The notes beneath the pieces were generated by a model, which ran no database searches, was not told the origin of the DNA, and worked only from the letters and a program-made list of their open reading frames with translations. The position numbers and the translations under genes are program-made. 64,000 nucleotides of DNA from Enterobacter hormaechei subsp. hoffmannii (GTDB lineage: Bacteria; Pseudomonadota; Gammaproteobacteria; Enterobacterales; Enterobacteriaceae), in the NCBI RefSeq assembly GCF_001729745.1, contig NZ_CP017186.1, forward strand, positions 4,216,001-4,280,000, in the 5' to 3' direction. This document shows, one piece after another, positions 53,009 to 61,744 of this stretch. Every line of letters starts with the position of its first letter. Position 1 is the first letter of the stretch.

Positions 53009-53347
53009 ATGACGGGTTATGCAATGCAGATATCTTCTGCTGCAATCGCATTAATTAAAAAACAGCAGGGTCTTTCCCTGGAGAAATACCGTGACGAAAA
53101 GGGAATATGGGTTATAGGTTACGGTCACGTGATTCGCCAGTGGGAAAAATTTAACGGCCTCATCACGCCGACTGAGGCGGAGAATTTGCTTTTCAATGAT
53201 ATTCATTTATGTGAGTCGCTGCTGCGGGAAATGAACAAACGCCCATTAACCCAACAGCAGCATGATGCACTGGTATTAACGCTCTTCAGTTTTGGGGAAG
53301 ATTCCCCTCTGCCAGAGAAGATCCTTCAGGCCGTCGCCCGGGTATAG
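53009..53347 (+). CDS. Short lysozyme-fold (GH24-like) protein with degenerate active site
   Basis: A 112-residue protein aligning with the N-terminal lobe of phage T4/P21-type lysozymes (IALIKKQQGLSLEKYRDEKG; WVIGYGH; LTQQQHDALVLTLFSFG). It stops about 40-50 residues before the family end. T4 lysozyme uses Glu11, Asp20 and Thr26; at the same spacing this protein has Gln20, Asp29 and Val35, so two of three catalytic residues are replaced. There is no signal peptide, holin or other phage gene nearby. AGAGGAAA precedes the ATG. Its last 22 bases overlap the convergent yhjB end. It is a decayed phage lysozyme or a repurposed non-catalytic fold. Confidence 0.75.
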   Translation: MTGYAMQISSAAIALIKKQQGLSLEKYRDEKGIWVIGYGHVIRQWEKFNGLITPTEAENLLFNDIHLCESLLREMNKRPLTQQQHDALVLTLFSFGEDSPLPEKILQAVARV

Positions 53348-53928
53348 TACATCGCGGCCTGCGTCCGGTTTTTGACATCAAGACGACGGAAAAGCGTCTC
53401 AAGATGGGCTTTTACCGTTGCCGCACTGATATTGAGATTACGACCTATCTCTTTATTTGACTCTCCGGCCGCCAGTAATTTCAATACCTCACGCTGGCGC
53501 TCACTTAACAATGACAGCTCATCATGAGAGGAGTGCTGGTTCATCCACTCGCCGGGAAAACAGACCATCCCTCGCGATACAGAATCCAGCACGGCGGAAA
53601 AGCGTTCGGGATTCGCATTACGAGGGATTATTGCCACCACGTTGCGCTGTAGCATTTGCTCAACCCAGCGAGGCTCTTTTTTCGTTAACACCAGCACCAC
53701 GCGCGCTGTTGGAAAACGATTCATAATCTCTTCCGGTAAAGCCACACCGTTATCATGAATTAAATACCCATCTATCATGACGATAGCGGAAGGTGACGCG
53801 GATAAGTGTGCCCATAATTCATCAGTCTGACGAGTTCCTGTCAAATCTATTTCCGGAATTAATTTCTGCAAACTGCACTTCGCTCCATGAATAAATAATG
53901 ACTGCCTGTCAAACATGATTACTCGCAT
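53326..53928 (-). CDS. yhjB: YhjB-like LuxR-family response regulator
   Basis: A 200-residue NarL/LuxR-type regulator. The degenerate receiver-like N-terminus (MRVIMFDRQSLFIHGAKCSL) is followed by the helix-turn-helix SERQREVLKLLAAGESNKEI...AATVKAHLETLFRRLDVKNR at about 138-185. Length and C-terminus match E. coli YhjB, and it holds the same place after treF. The usual phospho-acceptor Asp is not clear, so phosphorylation is uncertain. Targets are unknown. Confidence 0.82.
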   Translation of the reverse strand: MRVIMFDRQSLFIHGAKCSLQKLIPEIDLTGTRQTDELWAHLSASPSAIVMIDGYLIHDNGVALPEEIMNRFPTARVVLVLTKKEPRWVEQMLQRNVVAIIPRNANPERFSAVLDSVSRGMVCFPGEWMNQHSSHDELSLLSERQREVLKLLAAGESNKEIGRNLNISAATVKAHLETLFRRLDVKNRTQAAMYYTRATA

Positions 53929-54102
53929 CGTATTACTCCTCTGAGAATAGCGAAGGGGGATTCTACAGAGGCATTTTTTAAGAAAAAACTCAATGAATGG
54001 AGAGGTTACAATTCACCCAGCTCTCTTTATATCTTTCATCATTTAGACACACCTGCTTTAAGGATTTCCTTAAGAGGGTTCCCTCCCCCTTAAGTCTGAA
54101 CA

Positions 54103-54861
54103 TTACAGGAACATACCGCCTGAAACTTCAATACGTTGCGCATTCATCCAGCCCAGTTTGTCACTGAGCAACGCCGCAATGGCGTCACCGATATCATCGG
54201 GCAGGCCCACCCGTCCCAGCGCCGTCTGCGAGGCCAGCAGCTGGTTAAGCTCCGCATTATCCCTTACGCGTCCGCCTCCAAAGTCGGTTTCAATCGCGCC
54301 AGGCGCGATGATATTGACGGAAATTCCGCGCACGCCAAGCTCTTTTGCCTGATAGCGGGTCAGCACTTCCATCGCTCCTTTCATTGCCGCGTAAGTCCCT
54401 GAACCTGGCTGAGTAAAACGGGCCAGTCCGCTTGAGACGTTCAGGATCCGTCCTCCGTCTTTTATGAGCGGCAGCAGCTGTTGTGTGAGGAAAAACGGAC
54501 CTTTGAAGTGAATATTCACCGCATCATCAAACTGCGCTTCTGTCGTCTCGGTATAGGGTGCGTATAACCCTGTACCTGCGTTGTTCACTAAATAGTCAAA
54601 GGTGTCACGTTGCCAGACGTGTGTAAGGGTTTCCTTCACCTGTTGAGCGAAGCGCGCAAAACTTGCCGTATCGCCGACGTTAAGCTGCAATGCTGCCGCT
54701 TTTCTACCTTTTCCCTCAATTTCGCGTACAACTTCCTGCGCCTCCTGCTGACTGCTGTTCCAGGTCAGGATGATATCTGTCCCTTCCGCAGCAAGCTTCA
54801 AAACCGCATTTTTACCCAGGCCGCGGCTACCGCCCGTCACTAATGCAATACGTTCACGCAT
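54103..54861 (-). CDS. SDR-family oxidoreductase divergent from yhjC
   Basis: A 252-residue classical short-chain dehydrogenase with VTGGSRGLGKNA (about 8-19), VNNAGTG, SSGLARFTQPGSGTYAAMKG with catalytic Tyr and Lys (YAAMK), and the C-terminus AQRIEVSGGMFL. Substrate unknown. It faces away from the LysR gene yhjC across a 119-base space. That layout usually means the regulator controls it; K-12 has no SDR gene here. Confidence 0.86.
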   Translation of the reverse strand: MRERIALVTGGSRGLGKNAVLKLAAEGTDIILTWNSSQQEAQEVVREIEGKGRKAAALQLNVGDTASFARFAQQVKETLTHVWQRDTFDYLVNNAGTGLYAPYTETTEAQFDDAVNIHFKGPFFLTQQLLPLIKDGGRILNVSSGLARFTQPGSGTYAAMKGAMEVLTRYQAKELGVRGISVNIIAPGAIETDFGGGRVRDNAELNQLLASQTALGRVGLPDDIGDAIAALLSDKLGWMNAQRIEVSGGMFL

Positions 54862-54980
54862 AATTCACCTCGTTTCGACTGCGATGAAGATTGAGAATGA
54901 GCTTATTAGATGGTAGAAAATCAATAAATAGTGCCGCCAACGCTTCACTGTTTCATTTCAAACAACAATGACCCATATCT

Positions 54981-55880
54981 ATGGATAAAATATACGCAAT
55001 GCAGCTTTTCCTTCGCGTCGCGGAACTGGAGAGTTTTACCCGCGCGGCGGAGACGTTAAGCCTGCCGAAGGGGAGTGTCTCGCGGCAGATCCAGGCGCTG
55101 GAGAACGCGCTTGGCACTCAACTGCTGCACCGCACTACCCGCCGCGTCAGCCTGACGCAGGACGGCATGGTTTATTACGAACGCGCAAAAGATCTGCTGA
55201 TGAATCTGGACGAACTGGACGGCATGTTTCTGCACGACCCTTCCACCATCAGCGGTCGGCTACGTGTGGATATGCCCGTTGCCATTGCACGAAATGTCGT
55301 CATTCCGAAACTGCCTGCATTTTTACAACAGTTTCCCGGCATTGAGCTTGAGCTGAGCAGCAGCGATCGTCTGGTCGATGTCATCCGCGAAGGATTTGAC
55401 TGCGTGGTTCGCGTGGGAAACTTGAAGGACTCCGGGCTTATCGCCCGCCCGCTTGGGAAGCTTTCAGTGATTAACTGCGCCAGCCCGGATTATCTCACGC
55501 GATTCGGCTACCCTGAGACGCTGGATGATTTGGGCTCACACGCCCTCATTCATTACTCCGCCACGCTGGGCACCCGTCCTCTGGGTTTTGAGTATTTCAA
55601 CGGCAGCGCGACCCAGTGGATAAAAACGGGAGGCGTTTTGACGGTTAACAGCACGGAAACCTACCAGGCCGCCTGTATCGCCGGGCTTGGCATTATTCAG
55701 GTCCCGCGCGTCGGGGTGCGTGATGCCCTGCGCACGAAAAAACTCGTTGAGATCCTGCCGCAATATCGGGCTGAACCAATGCCCGTCTCCCTCATTTATC
55801 CCCACCGCCGTAACCTCTCCCGTCGGGTGCATGTGTTTATGGAGTGGCTTACCGAACTCACAAAAAGTTACGTGGACTAG
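54981..55880 (+). CDS. yhjC: YhjC, LysR-family transcriptional regulator
   Basis: A 299-residue LysR regulator of the same length as E. coli YhjC. The N-terminal helix-turn-helix is MDKIYAMQLFLRVAELESFT with LPKGSVSRQIQALENALGTQ (about 1-50), and the effector domain begins near residue 90. It ends before yhjD. Likely target from position: the divergent SDR gene. That link is inferred. Confidence 0.88.
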   Translation: MDKIYAMQLFLRVAELESFTRAAETLSLPKGSVSRQIQALENALGTQLLHRTTRRVSLTQDGMVYYERAKDLLMNLDELDGMFLHDPSTISGRLRVDMPVAIARNVVIPKLPAFLQQFPGIELELSSSDRLVDVIREGFDCVVRVGNLKDSGLIARPLGKLSVINCASPDYLTRFGYPETLDDLGSHALIHYSATLGTRPLGFEYFNGSATQWIKTGGVLTVNSTETYQAACIAGLGIIQVPRVGVRDALRTKKLVEILPQYRAEPMPVSLIYPHRRNLSRRVHVFMEWLTELTKSYVD

Positions 55881-55930
55881 TCGCAAGCTATAATTCAGTA
55901 ACATCCAGCTCAACGAAAAGGAAAATGCGC

Positions 55931-56956
55931 GTGACGCCGGAAAATAACCCGCAACGACCGACTCAACATTTAGATTATGAACCCATCAAAAAGATGGATA
56001 ACGAGCCTGAAGCGCCGAAGGAGCCTGGAACGACCAGCAAAGCGCTGGGCACCGTGACCGGCATAGCCGAAAAAATTCAGCAGATACCCGCGATTGCTCA
56101 CCTGATCCGCGCCGCTGAGCGCTTTAACGACCGCATGGGAAATCAGTTTGGCGCGGCGATCACCTACTTCTCTTTCCTGTCGATGATCCCCATCCTGATG
56201 GTATCGTTTGCTGCCGCCGGTTTTGTTCTGGCGTCTCACCCGACGCTGTTGCAGGACATCTTCAATAAGATCCTGACCAACGTCAGCGACCAGACGCTCG
56301 CCACGACGCTCAAAAGCACCATCAATACCGCCGTGCAGCAGCGTACCACCGTGGGTATCGTCGGGTTGCTGATTGCGCTCTATTCCGGGGTTAACTGGAT
56401 GGGCAACCTGCGTGAAGCCATTCGCGCCCAGTCGCGTGACGTCTGGGAGCGTACGCCGCAGGATCAGGAGAAGATATGGGTGAAGTATTTGCGCGACTTT
56501 ATCTCGCTGATTGGTCTGCTGGTGGCGCTGGTCATCACGCTCTCTATCACCTCGGTCGCCGGTTCTGCGCAGCAGATGATTATCTCCGCGCTGTATCTGG
56601 ACTACATTGAATGGCTGAAACCGGCCTGGCGCGGTATAGGGCTTGCTATCTCCATCTTTGCTAACTACCTGCTGTTCTTCTGGATCTTCTGGCGTTTGCC
56701 CCGCCATCGGCCGCGCAAGAAGGCGCTGATCCGTGGGACGTTGATTGCCGCTATTGGCTTTGAGGTGATCAAAATTGTGATGACCTATACGCTGCCGTCG
56801 CTGGTGAAGTCCCCCTCCGGCGCGGCCTTTGGTTCGGTGCTGGGGCTGATGGCCTTCTTCTATTTCTTCGCACGCCTGACGCTGTTCTGTGCCGCGTGGA
56901 TCGCCACCGCAGAGTATAAAGACGACCCGCGCATGCCGGGAAAAACCCACCACTGA
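55931..56956 (+). CDS. yhjD: YhjD, YihY/BrkB-type inner-membrane protein
   Basis: A 341-residue membrane protein (E. coli YhjD is 337). A polar N-terminus of about 65 residues precedes six membrane segments of the BrkB/YihY family (GNQFGAAITYFSFLSMIPIL; VGIVGLLIALYSGVNWMGNL; GAAFGSVLGLMAFFYFFARL). Mutants in E. coli YhjD suppress loss of essential Kdo lipid A assembly, linking it to lipid transport. GTG at 55931, with AAGG nine bases upstream, fits the family start better than the ATG at 55925, which is too close. Confidence 0.9.
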   Translation: MTPENNPQRPTQHLDYEPIKKMDNEPEAPKEPGTTSKALGTVTGIAEKIQQIPAIAHLIRAAERFNDRMGNQFGAAITYFSFLSMIPILMVSFAAAGFVLASHPTLLQDIFNKILTNVSDQTLATTLKSTINTAVQQRTTVGIVGLLIALYSGVNWMGNLREAIRAQSRDVWERTPQDQEKIWVKYLRDFISLIGLLVALVITLSITSVAGSAQQMIISALYLDYIEWLKPAWRGIGLAISIFANYLLFFWIFWRLPRHRPRKKALIRGTLIAAIGFEVIKIVMTYTLPSLVKSPSGAAFGSVLGLMAFFYFFARLTLFCAAWIATAEYKDDPRMPGKTHH

Positions 56957-56963
56957 TGTCCTG

Positions 56964-56990
56964 TCGGGCTGATATTTCAGCCCGATTCAT
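56964..56990 (+). terminator. Hairpin downstream of yhjD
   Basis: TCGGGCTG (56964-56971) pairs perfectly with CAGCCCGA (56978-56985) around a six-base loop, eight bases after the yhjD stop. The following TTCAT is a weak T run, so it may be a partial terminator. The rest of the 260-base space to yhjE is AT-rich, with a CRP-like half site TGTGA-N6-TCATG at 57065-57080 and no gene. Confidence 0.6.
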
Positions 56991-57216
56991 CATTTCAGCA
57001 TATAAATCCAGACCGTAACTTTTATTTAACTCAAAACCAGTTTTAATGACTGATATTTAAAATGTGTGAAGCATTTCATGGAAGTGTTTTCGCTGGCCTG
57101 AAAATTATCCGCTTTTTGTTGCTTTTATGACCATGTCACGCCTTTGTTACAGATTGAAATGTCGCTTTTGCTGTGCCTAATATGGCCCTTCGTTCGTCCA
57201 AAAATAAGAAAATATT

Positions 57217-58539
57217 ATGCAAGCAACAGCCACCACACTTAACGAAGGGGCGGAACACGTTCCGGTCAACTCCCGCAATAAAGTCGTCGTCGCATCGCTG
57301 ATTGGCACCGCCATTGAGTTCTTCGACTTTTATATTTACGCCACCGCTGCGGTCATTGTCTTTCCGCATATTTTCTTCCCACAGGGCGACCCGACGGCAG
57401 CCACGCTACAGTCTTTAGCTACCTTTGCTATCGCCTTCGTTGCGCGTCCTATAGGTTCAGCGGTCTTTGGCCACTTTGGCGATCGCGTCGGTCGTAAAGT
57501 GACGCTGGTTGCCTCGCTGCTGACGATGGGGATCTCCACCGTCGCCATCGGCCTGCTGCCGACCTATGAAACTATCGGCATTCTGGCGCCTGTGCTGCTG
57601 GCGCTGGCGCGCTTTGGTCAGGGCCTGGGGCTGGGCGGGGAATGGGGCGGCGCGGCGCTGCTGGCGACCGAGAACGCCCCGGCGCGTAAGCGTGCCCTGT
57701 ATGGCTCTTTCCCACAGCTGGGCGCGCCGATTGGCTTCTTCTTCGCGAACGGCACCTTCCTGCTCCTCTCCTGGCTGCTGACCGATGAACAGTTCATGAG
57801 CTGGGGCTGGCGTATTCCGTTCGTCTTCTCTGCCGTGCTGGTGCTGATTGGCCTGTACGTGCGCGTGTCGCTGCACGAGACGCCGGTCTTCGCTAAAGTC
57901 GCCGCGGCGAAAAAGCAGGTTAAAGTTCCGCTGGGGACGCTGCTGACCAAACACCTCCGCGTGACCGTGCTGGGTACGTTCATCATGCTGGCGACCTACA
58001 CGCTGTTCTATATCATGACCGTGTACTCCATGACCTACAGTACCGCCGCCGTACCGGTCGGACTGGGCCTGCCGCGTAACGAAGTGCTGTGGATGCTGAT
58101 GATGGCGGTTATTGGATTTGGCGTGATGGTGCCCATCGCGGGCCTGCTGGCGGATAAATTTGGCCGTCGTTCAAGCATGATCGTCATCACCTCGCTGATC
58201 ATCCTGTTCGCACTGTTTGTCTTCCCGCCGCTGCTGGGTTCAGGTAGCCCTGCGCTGGTGATGGCGTATCTGCTGATTGGTCTGAGCCTGATGGGGCTGA
58301 CCTTTGGCCCAATGGGCGCGCTGCTGCCGGAGCTGTTCCCGACTGAAGTGCGTTATACCGGCGCGTCGTTCTCCTATAACGTTTCGTCTATTCTGGGCGC
58401 CTCGGTGGCCCCGTATATCGCCACGTGGCTTCAGGCGAACTATGGTCTGTTCTATGTGGGTGTCTATCTGGCTGCCATGGCAGCGTTGACGCTGATTGCG
58501 CTGCTGCTGACGCACGAAACTAAGCATCAGACTCTGTAA
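57217..58539 (+). CDS. yhjE: YhjE, MFS transporter of the metabolite:H+ symporter family
   Basis: A 440-residue inner-membrane transporter with 12 predicted segments, same length as E. coli YhjE. The MHS-subfamily signatures are present: SLIGTAIEFFDFYIYATAA at the N-terminus and GHFGDRVGRKVTLVASLL between segments 2 and 3. The substrate is unknown; relatives carry proline/betaine, shikimate or dicarboxylates. Confidence 0.92.
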   Translation: MQATATTLNEGAEHVPVNSRNKVVVASLIGTAIEFFDFYIYATAAVIVFPHIFFPQGDPTAATLQSLATFAIAFVARPIGSAVFGHFGDRVGRKVTLVASLLTMGISTVAIGLLPTYETIGILAPVLLALARFGQGLGLGGEWGGAALLATENAPARKRALYGSFPQLGAPIGFFFANGTFLLLSWLLTDEQFMSWGWRIPFVFSAVLVLIGLYVRVSLHETPVFAKVAAAKKQVKVPLGTLLTKHLRVTVLGTFIMLATYTLFYIMTVYSMTYSTAAVPVGLGLPRNEVLWMLMMAVIGFGVMVPIAGLLADKFGRRSSMIVITSLIILFALFVFPPLLGSGSPALVMAYLLIGLSLMGLTFGPMGALLPELFPTEVRYTGASFSYNVSSILGASVAPYIATWLQANYGLFYVGVYLAAMAALTLIALLLTHETKHQTL

Positions 58540-58545
58540 GCGAAT

Positions 58546-58616
58546 GCCGGGTGGCGGCTACGCCTTACCCGGCCTACGATTCACATGTAGGCCGGGTAAG
58601 CGCAGCGTCACCCGGC
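58546..58616. repeat. BIME: two inverted REP units
   Basis: GCCGGGTGGCGGCTACGCC with TTACCCGGC, then GTAGGCCGGGTAAGCGCAG with CGTCACCCGGC, between the convergent yhjE and yhjG stop codons. Confidence 0.85.
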
Positions 58617-58632
58617 AAGAACAGGCCACACC

Positions 58633-60675
58633 TTACTTCTTCATCTGCGACAAAATCGTCCGACACTGATTCGCTTCGCCTTCTGACGGCGAAATCAACG
58701 CCAGCAGCGCCGCCGCAGGGGTGATCAGCGTGGCGAGGGCGGCGGCAACCGCACCGCGCGCAATCAGCGGCCCGGCCTTCACGCCCGCCTGCGGATCTTT
58801 GAAGGTCCCGCGAACGTAGAGCGGCGAGCGCAGGGTGATGATGCGAATGCCTTTACTTTCCGGATCGATGGTTAAATCCAGCTGCTCGGACGCCATGCTG
58901 GCGGTACCGGTGATGTTGATAACCGCGTTTTCCGTGTCGAATGCGAAAATCTGCGGACGCGCCACACCGTTGACCAGGTCCACGTTTGCCGCCGCGCAGT
59001 TTACGCGCACTTCATCGTCTCCGAAGATTTGTCCGACGATGAAGTTACCGACGTTCAGCCCCAGGATCTCCATCAGGTTACGGCTCACCAGCCCGTCGTT
59101 CATTAGCAGCTTCAGGTTGCCGTTTCCGCTGCCTAACAGCGCGGCCACAGAGTTACCCGTGCCGCGAATATCCGCATCACCGTTCATCTCACCGAGGGTT
59201 TTCTGCATCAACTCCACGTCCGGCATCAGCTCTTTCAGCTTCAGACGACGCGCCTGGATCTCCGCCCTTCCCTGCATCGGCTTTTTATCCCCCTCCAGGT
59301 GGATATTCGAGGAAATGGTTCCCCCGGCCATGCCAAACTTCAGCGGTTGCAGGCGCAGATCGGCGTTTTTCAGGATGATATGGGTCGAGAGGTTGCTCAA
59401 CGGCAGCGTGCTGCCATGCTCAATTTTACGTCCTTTGAAGCGCACGTCCGCATCCATTACGTCCCACTTGTCGGTTTCGAAGCGGTCATAGGGCAGCACT
59501 TTACCCGCAGGCTGAGCGTCCTTTTTGACCTCTTTTGACTTCGTGCCTTTACCCGAATCTACGCCAATCAGCGGACCAAGATCGGCCAGACGCAGCTGGC
59601 GGGATTCAACGTCCCCCTCTAGTTTCGGGCGCGGTTTTCCGGTGGTGTAGGTCAGCGTGCCGTGTATATCGCTATCGCCGATGCGGCCGTTGAACCCCCG
59701 GTAGTCAAAGACGGACGATTTTTCAGCGTCGATTTTTGCGACCAGCCGCCCGTCCGTTTCAAACGGCGGGGTATCCGGCAGCAGCACGCCGGTGAGATCG
59801 TACAGTTCACCCAGCGAATCCCCGGCAAACTTAAGCTGGAGGTCGACGCCGCCCATGTTCATCGGGTCGTTAACCGTGCCCACGAACGCCACGCGGGTAT
59901 TGCCCGAGCGGAAGTCCGCCTGCACCGGGAACGGCGTACCCTCGCTCCTGAGCGCCAGCATACCGCCAATTTTCCCTTTACCCGTCAGTGGCTGGCCGTT
60001 GTAGCGCCCTTTCGCTGTCAGGCCGAAGACGTAATCGCCAGCTTTGCTGTCATCGCCTTTGGCTTTGCTGCCCGTCACTTCGCTAAACGGCAGCGGCTTG
60101 CCCAGCGGATCGACGAGGATCTCTACGTCAGCCTTACTTACTTTATCGTCAATGGCGATCCGCCCCCGATCGAACAGAATATTGTCGAGGCGGAAGGACC
60201 ATGAAGAGGGCTGCGCATTCGGATCTTTATCGCCGCTGCTGGCGAGATCGAACGTCCAGTTATTGGTTTTCTCCGACAGGCGAATCAGCCGCGCGTCGGG
60301 CTGCTGAAGTTTGATCCACGGCAGATACACCGTTTTGGTTAACAGGGCTAACGGCGCCAGCGTGGCTTCCACGCGCGGCAGGTGGATCATGGTCACTTCG
60401 GGGATGTCCGGCGGGTTGCCAAGAATGATGTCGTCAGCGTGAACGTGCGGCCAGGGCACCCAGCTTCGCCAGCCGGTTTCCTCTTTCTGACGCTCCCACA
60501 CGACCCCCAAATCGCCACGTATTGCGAAGGGGCGGTTTAGCTCGGTCGAGACTTTCTGGTTGATGGTCGGTTTGAGGCGGTTCCAGTCAAACGTGGCGAT
60601 AATGATGATTAAGACCACGATCAGCAACAAGAAAATCCCTGCTGTCCAGGAAATCACCCTGGTTGTTTTTGTCAT
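58633..60675 (-). CDS. yhjG: YhjG, AsmA-family envelope protein
   Basis: A 680-residue protein with one N-terminal membrane anchor (about 8-29, ISWTAGIFLLLIVVLIIIIA) and a long periplasmic AsmA domain. The AsmA C-terminal block (LTIDPESKGIRIITLRSPLYVRGTFKDP) is near 605-632, followed by a Pro/Ala-rich hydrophobic tail. AsmA-like proteins are thought to carry phospholipid between the membranes as long beta-rich bridges. It lies 65 bases downstream of pdeH on the same strand. Confidence 0.9.
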   Translation of the reverse strand: MTKTTRVISWTAGIFLLLIVVLIIIIATFDWNRLKPTINQKVSTELNRPFAIRGDLGVVWERQKEETGWRSWVPWPHVHADDIILGNPPDIPEVTMIHLPRVEATLAPLALLTKTVYLPWIKLQQPDARLIRLSEKTNNWTFDLASSGDKDPNAQPSSWSFRLDNILFDRGRIAIDDKVSKADVEILVDPLGKPLPFSEVTGSKAKGDDSKAGDYVFGLTAKGRYNGQPLTGKGKIGGMLALRSEGTPFPVQADFRSGNTRVAFVGTVNDPMNMGGVDLQLKFAGDSLGELYDLTGVLLPDTPPFETDGRLVAKIDAEKSSVFDYRGFNGRIGDSDIHGTLTYTTGKPRPKLEGDVESRQLRLADLGPLIGVDSGKGTKSKEVKKDAQPAGKVLPYDRFETDKWDVMDADVRFKGRKIEHGSTLPLSNLSTHIILKNADLRLQPLKFGMAGGTISSNIHLEGDKKPMQGRAEIQARRLKLKELMPDVELMQKTLGEMNGDADIRGTGNSVAALLGSGNGNLKLLMNDGLVSRNLMEILGLNVGNFIVGQIFGDDEVRVNCAAANVDLVNGVARPQIFAFDTENAVINITGTASMASEQLDLTIDPESKGIRIITLRSPLYVRGTFKDPQAGVKAGPLIARGAVAAALATLITPAAALLALISPSEGEANQCRTILSQMKK

Positions 60676-60740
60676 TGTTGTCCCCTTTCCTGATGAACTT
60701 GCCTTTAAAACTATAGTTCAGACAAAGGGAAGCGGGCAGA

Positions 60741-61514
60741 TCAGAGGGTGGTTATCACCTTTTCCAGGGTATCCATGGGGACAGGACGAGAGAGGAAATA
60801 ACCCTGTGCCGCCGCTGCCGGAGAATTTTGCACGTCGCGCCACTCTTCCAGCGTCTCTACGCCTTCCACAATGACGCCCTGGCAATAGCGGTTCATCAGT
60901 TGCAGGAGCATCGTAAACAGGTTCCGTCCTTCCGGTGTCTGGCGCAGCATGATAAACAGATCGCGGGCCACTTTGATGTAGTCATAACGCACTTCGCTCA
61001 GGGCGGAGAAGTTGGCCATACCAGTACCGAAATCATCCAGCCACAGCGGGCCAAACTCACACATCGAGGCAAATGAGGAGTCCTGCGGCAGCTGAACATG
61101 TTCCACCAGCTCGAAGCGCATCCACGGCAAGGTGGCAATCAGCGCCTGCAGCGTCGCATTCTGACGTAACGCCATCAGGGTTGGACCATCCACGTTCACC
61201 GAAGCCAGAATACCGTGCTGCTCGAAGAACGCCTGCTTCGTCGCCAGCATTCTCAACTGCTCTTCCAGCACGTCGATGCGCTGACGCACGGCAACCTCCG
61301 CAAAATAGCGGTCCGGCGCGATACGCTGCGAAGGGTTCGATGGATGAGTGACGACCGTTAACACCTCAATTGCCATTAACCGACCGTCAGTACGGTAGAT
61401 AGGCTGATAGGTGTACGCTCGCTCACATTGCAGCCAGTAGCGATGCTCCTGCAAGTTCTCAATACTTGCCTCAGGCGTAGTGCTCAGCCGCTGGATAACC
61501 TGCTCTGACTTCAT
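60741..61514 (-). CDS. pdeH: PdeH (YhjH), c-di-GMP phosphodiesterase
   Basis: A 257-residue stand-alone EAL domain (E. coli PdeH is 255). The catalytic features are present: the Glu of the EAL position (IEVLTVVTHP), the metal ligands in VNVDGPT and FELVEH, LDDFGTGMANFSAL, YDYIKVARDLF and VEGVETLEEW. It hydrolyses c-di-GMP, so that YcgR does not brake the flagellar motor. A sigma-28 promoter upstream ties it to the flagellar regulon, as in E. coli. Confidence 0.94.
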   Translation of the reverse strand: MKSEQVIQRLSTTPEASIENLQEHRYWLQCERAYTYQPIYRTDGRLMAIEVLTVVTHPSNPSQRIAPDRYFAEVAVRQRIDVLEEQLRMLATKQAFFEQHGILASVNVDGPTLMALRQNATLQALIATLPWMRFELVEHVQLPQDSSFASMCEFGPLWLDDFGTGMANFSALSEVRYDYIKVARDLFIMLRQTPEGRNLFTMLLQLMNRYCQGVIVEGVETLEEWRDVQNSPAAAAQGYFLSRPVPMDTLEKVITTL

Positions 61515-61562
61515 TTCGGATGTCCTGTTGTATGGGATAGCCTTTCTGGACTCGTCACTGAG

Positions 61563-61589
61563 TTATCGGCCCGCCAGGTGAGAACTTTA
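61563..61589 (-). promoter_or_regulatory. Sigma-28 (FliA) class 3 flagellar promoter of pdeH
   Basis: The minus strand reads TAAAGTTC, 11 bases, then GCCGATAA, matching the FliA consensus (TAAAGTTT-N11-GCCGATAA) at all but one position. It lies about 50 bases before the pdeH start, so pdeH should be switched on with the late flagellar genes. Confidence 0.92.
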
Positions 61590-61661
61590 TGTTCAATTCA
61601 GCGGGAAAATGAAATTAAGATGACAGAAATATGCCGGAACACGCGCTGGCTCAAAAAAAAT

Positions 61662-61680
61662 AATGGAACGTCGTTTTAAT
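61662..61680. promoter_or_regulatory. Candidate KdgR operator upstream of kdgK
   Basis: AATGGAACGTCGTTTTAAT is an imperfect 19-base palindrome that agrees with the KdgR consensus as I recall it (AATRAAAYRNYRTTTYATT) at 17 of 19 positions. It is 65 bases before the kdgK start. kdgK belongs to the KdgR regulon in enterobacteria. The match was judged by eye. Confidence 0.6.
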
Positions 61681-61744
61681 ATGGTTGACCGTAAAAAACA
61701 CACAGCGCACACTACCCTTAATTACTCTGTTCAGGTTCACGACT

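Noticed and set aside
53009..53347. A prophage remnant suggested by the lysozyme-like gene
   Set aside because: No integrase, attachment repeats, holin or structural genes lie within several kilobases, so a prophage region is not supported; only the single gene is reported.
55970..56953. A 327-codon open frame antisense to yhjD
   Set aside because: Shadow of a well-conserved membrane-protein gene; no family resemblance and no start signals.
57065..57080. CRP site upstream of yhjE
   Set aside because: Only the left half matches TGTGA; the right half (TCATG) is poor, so it is mentioned within the yhjD-yhjE space but not called.
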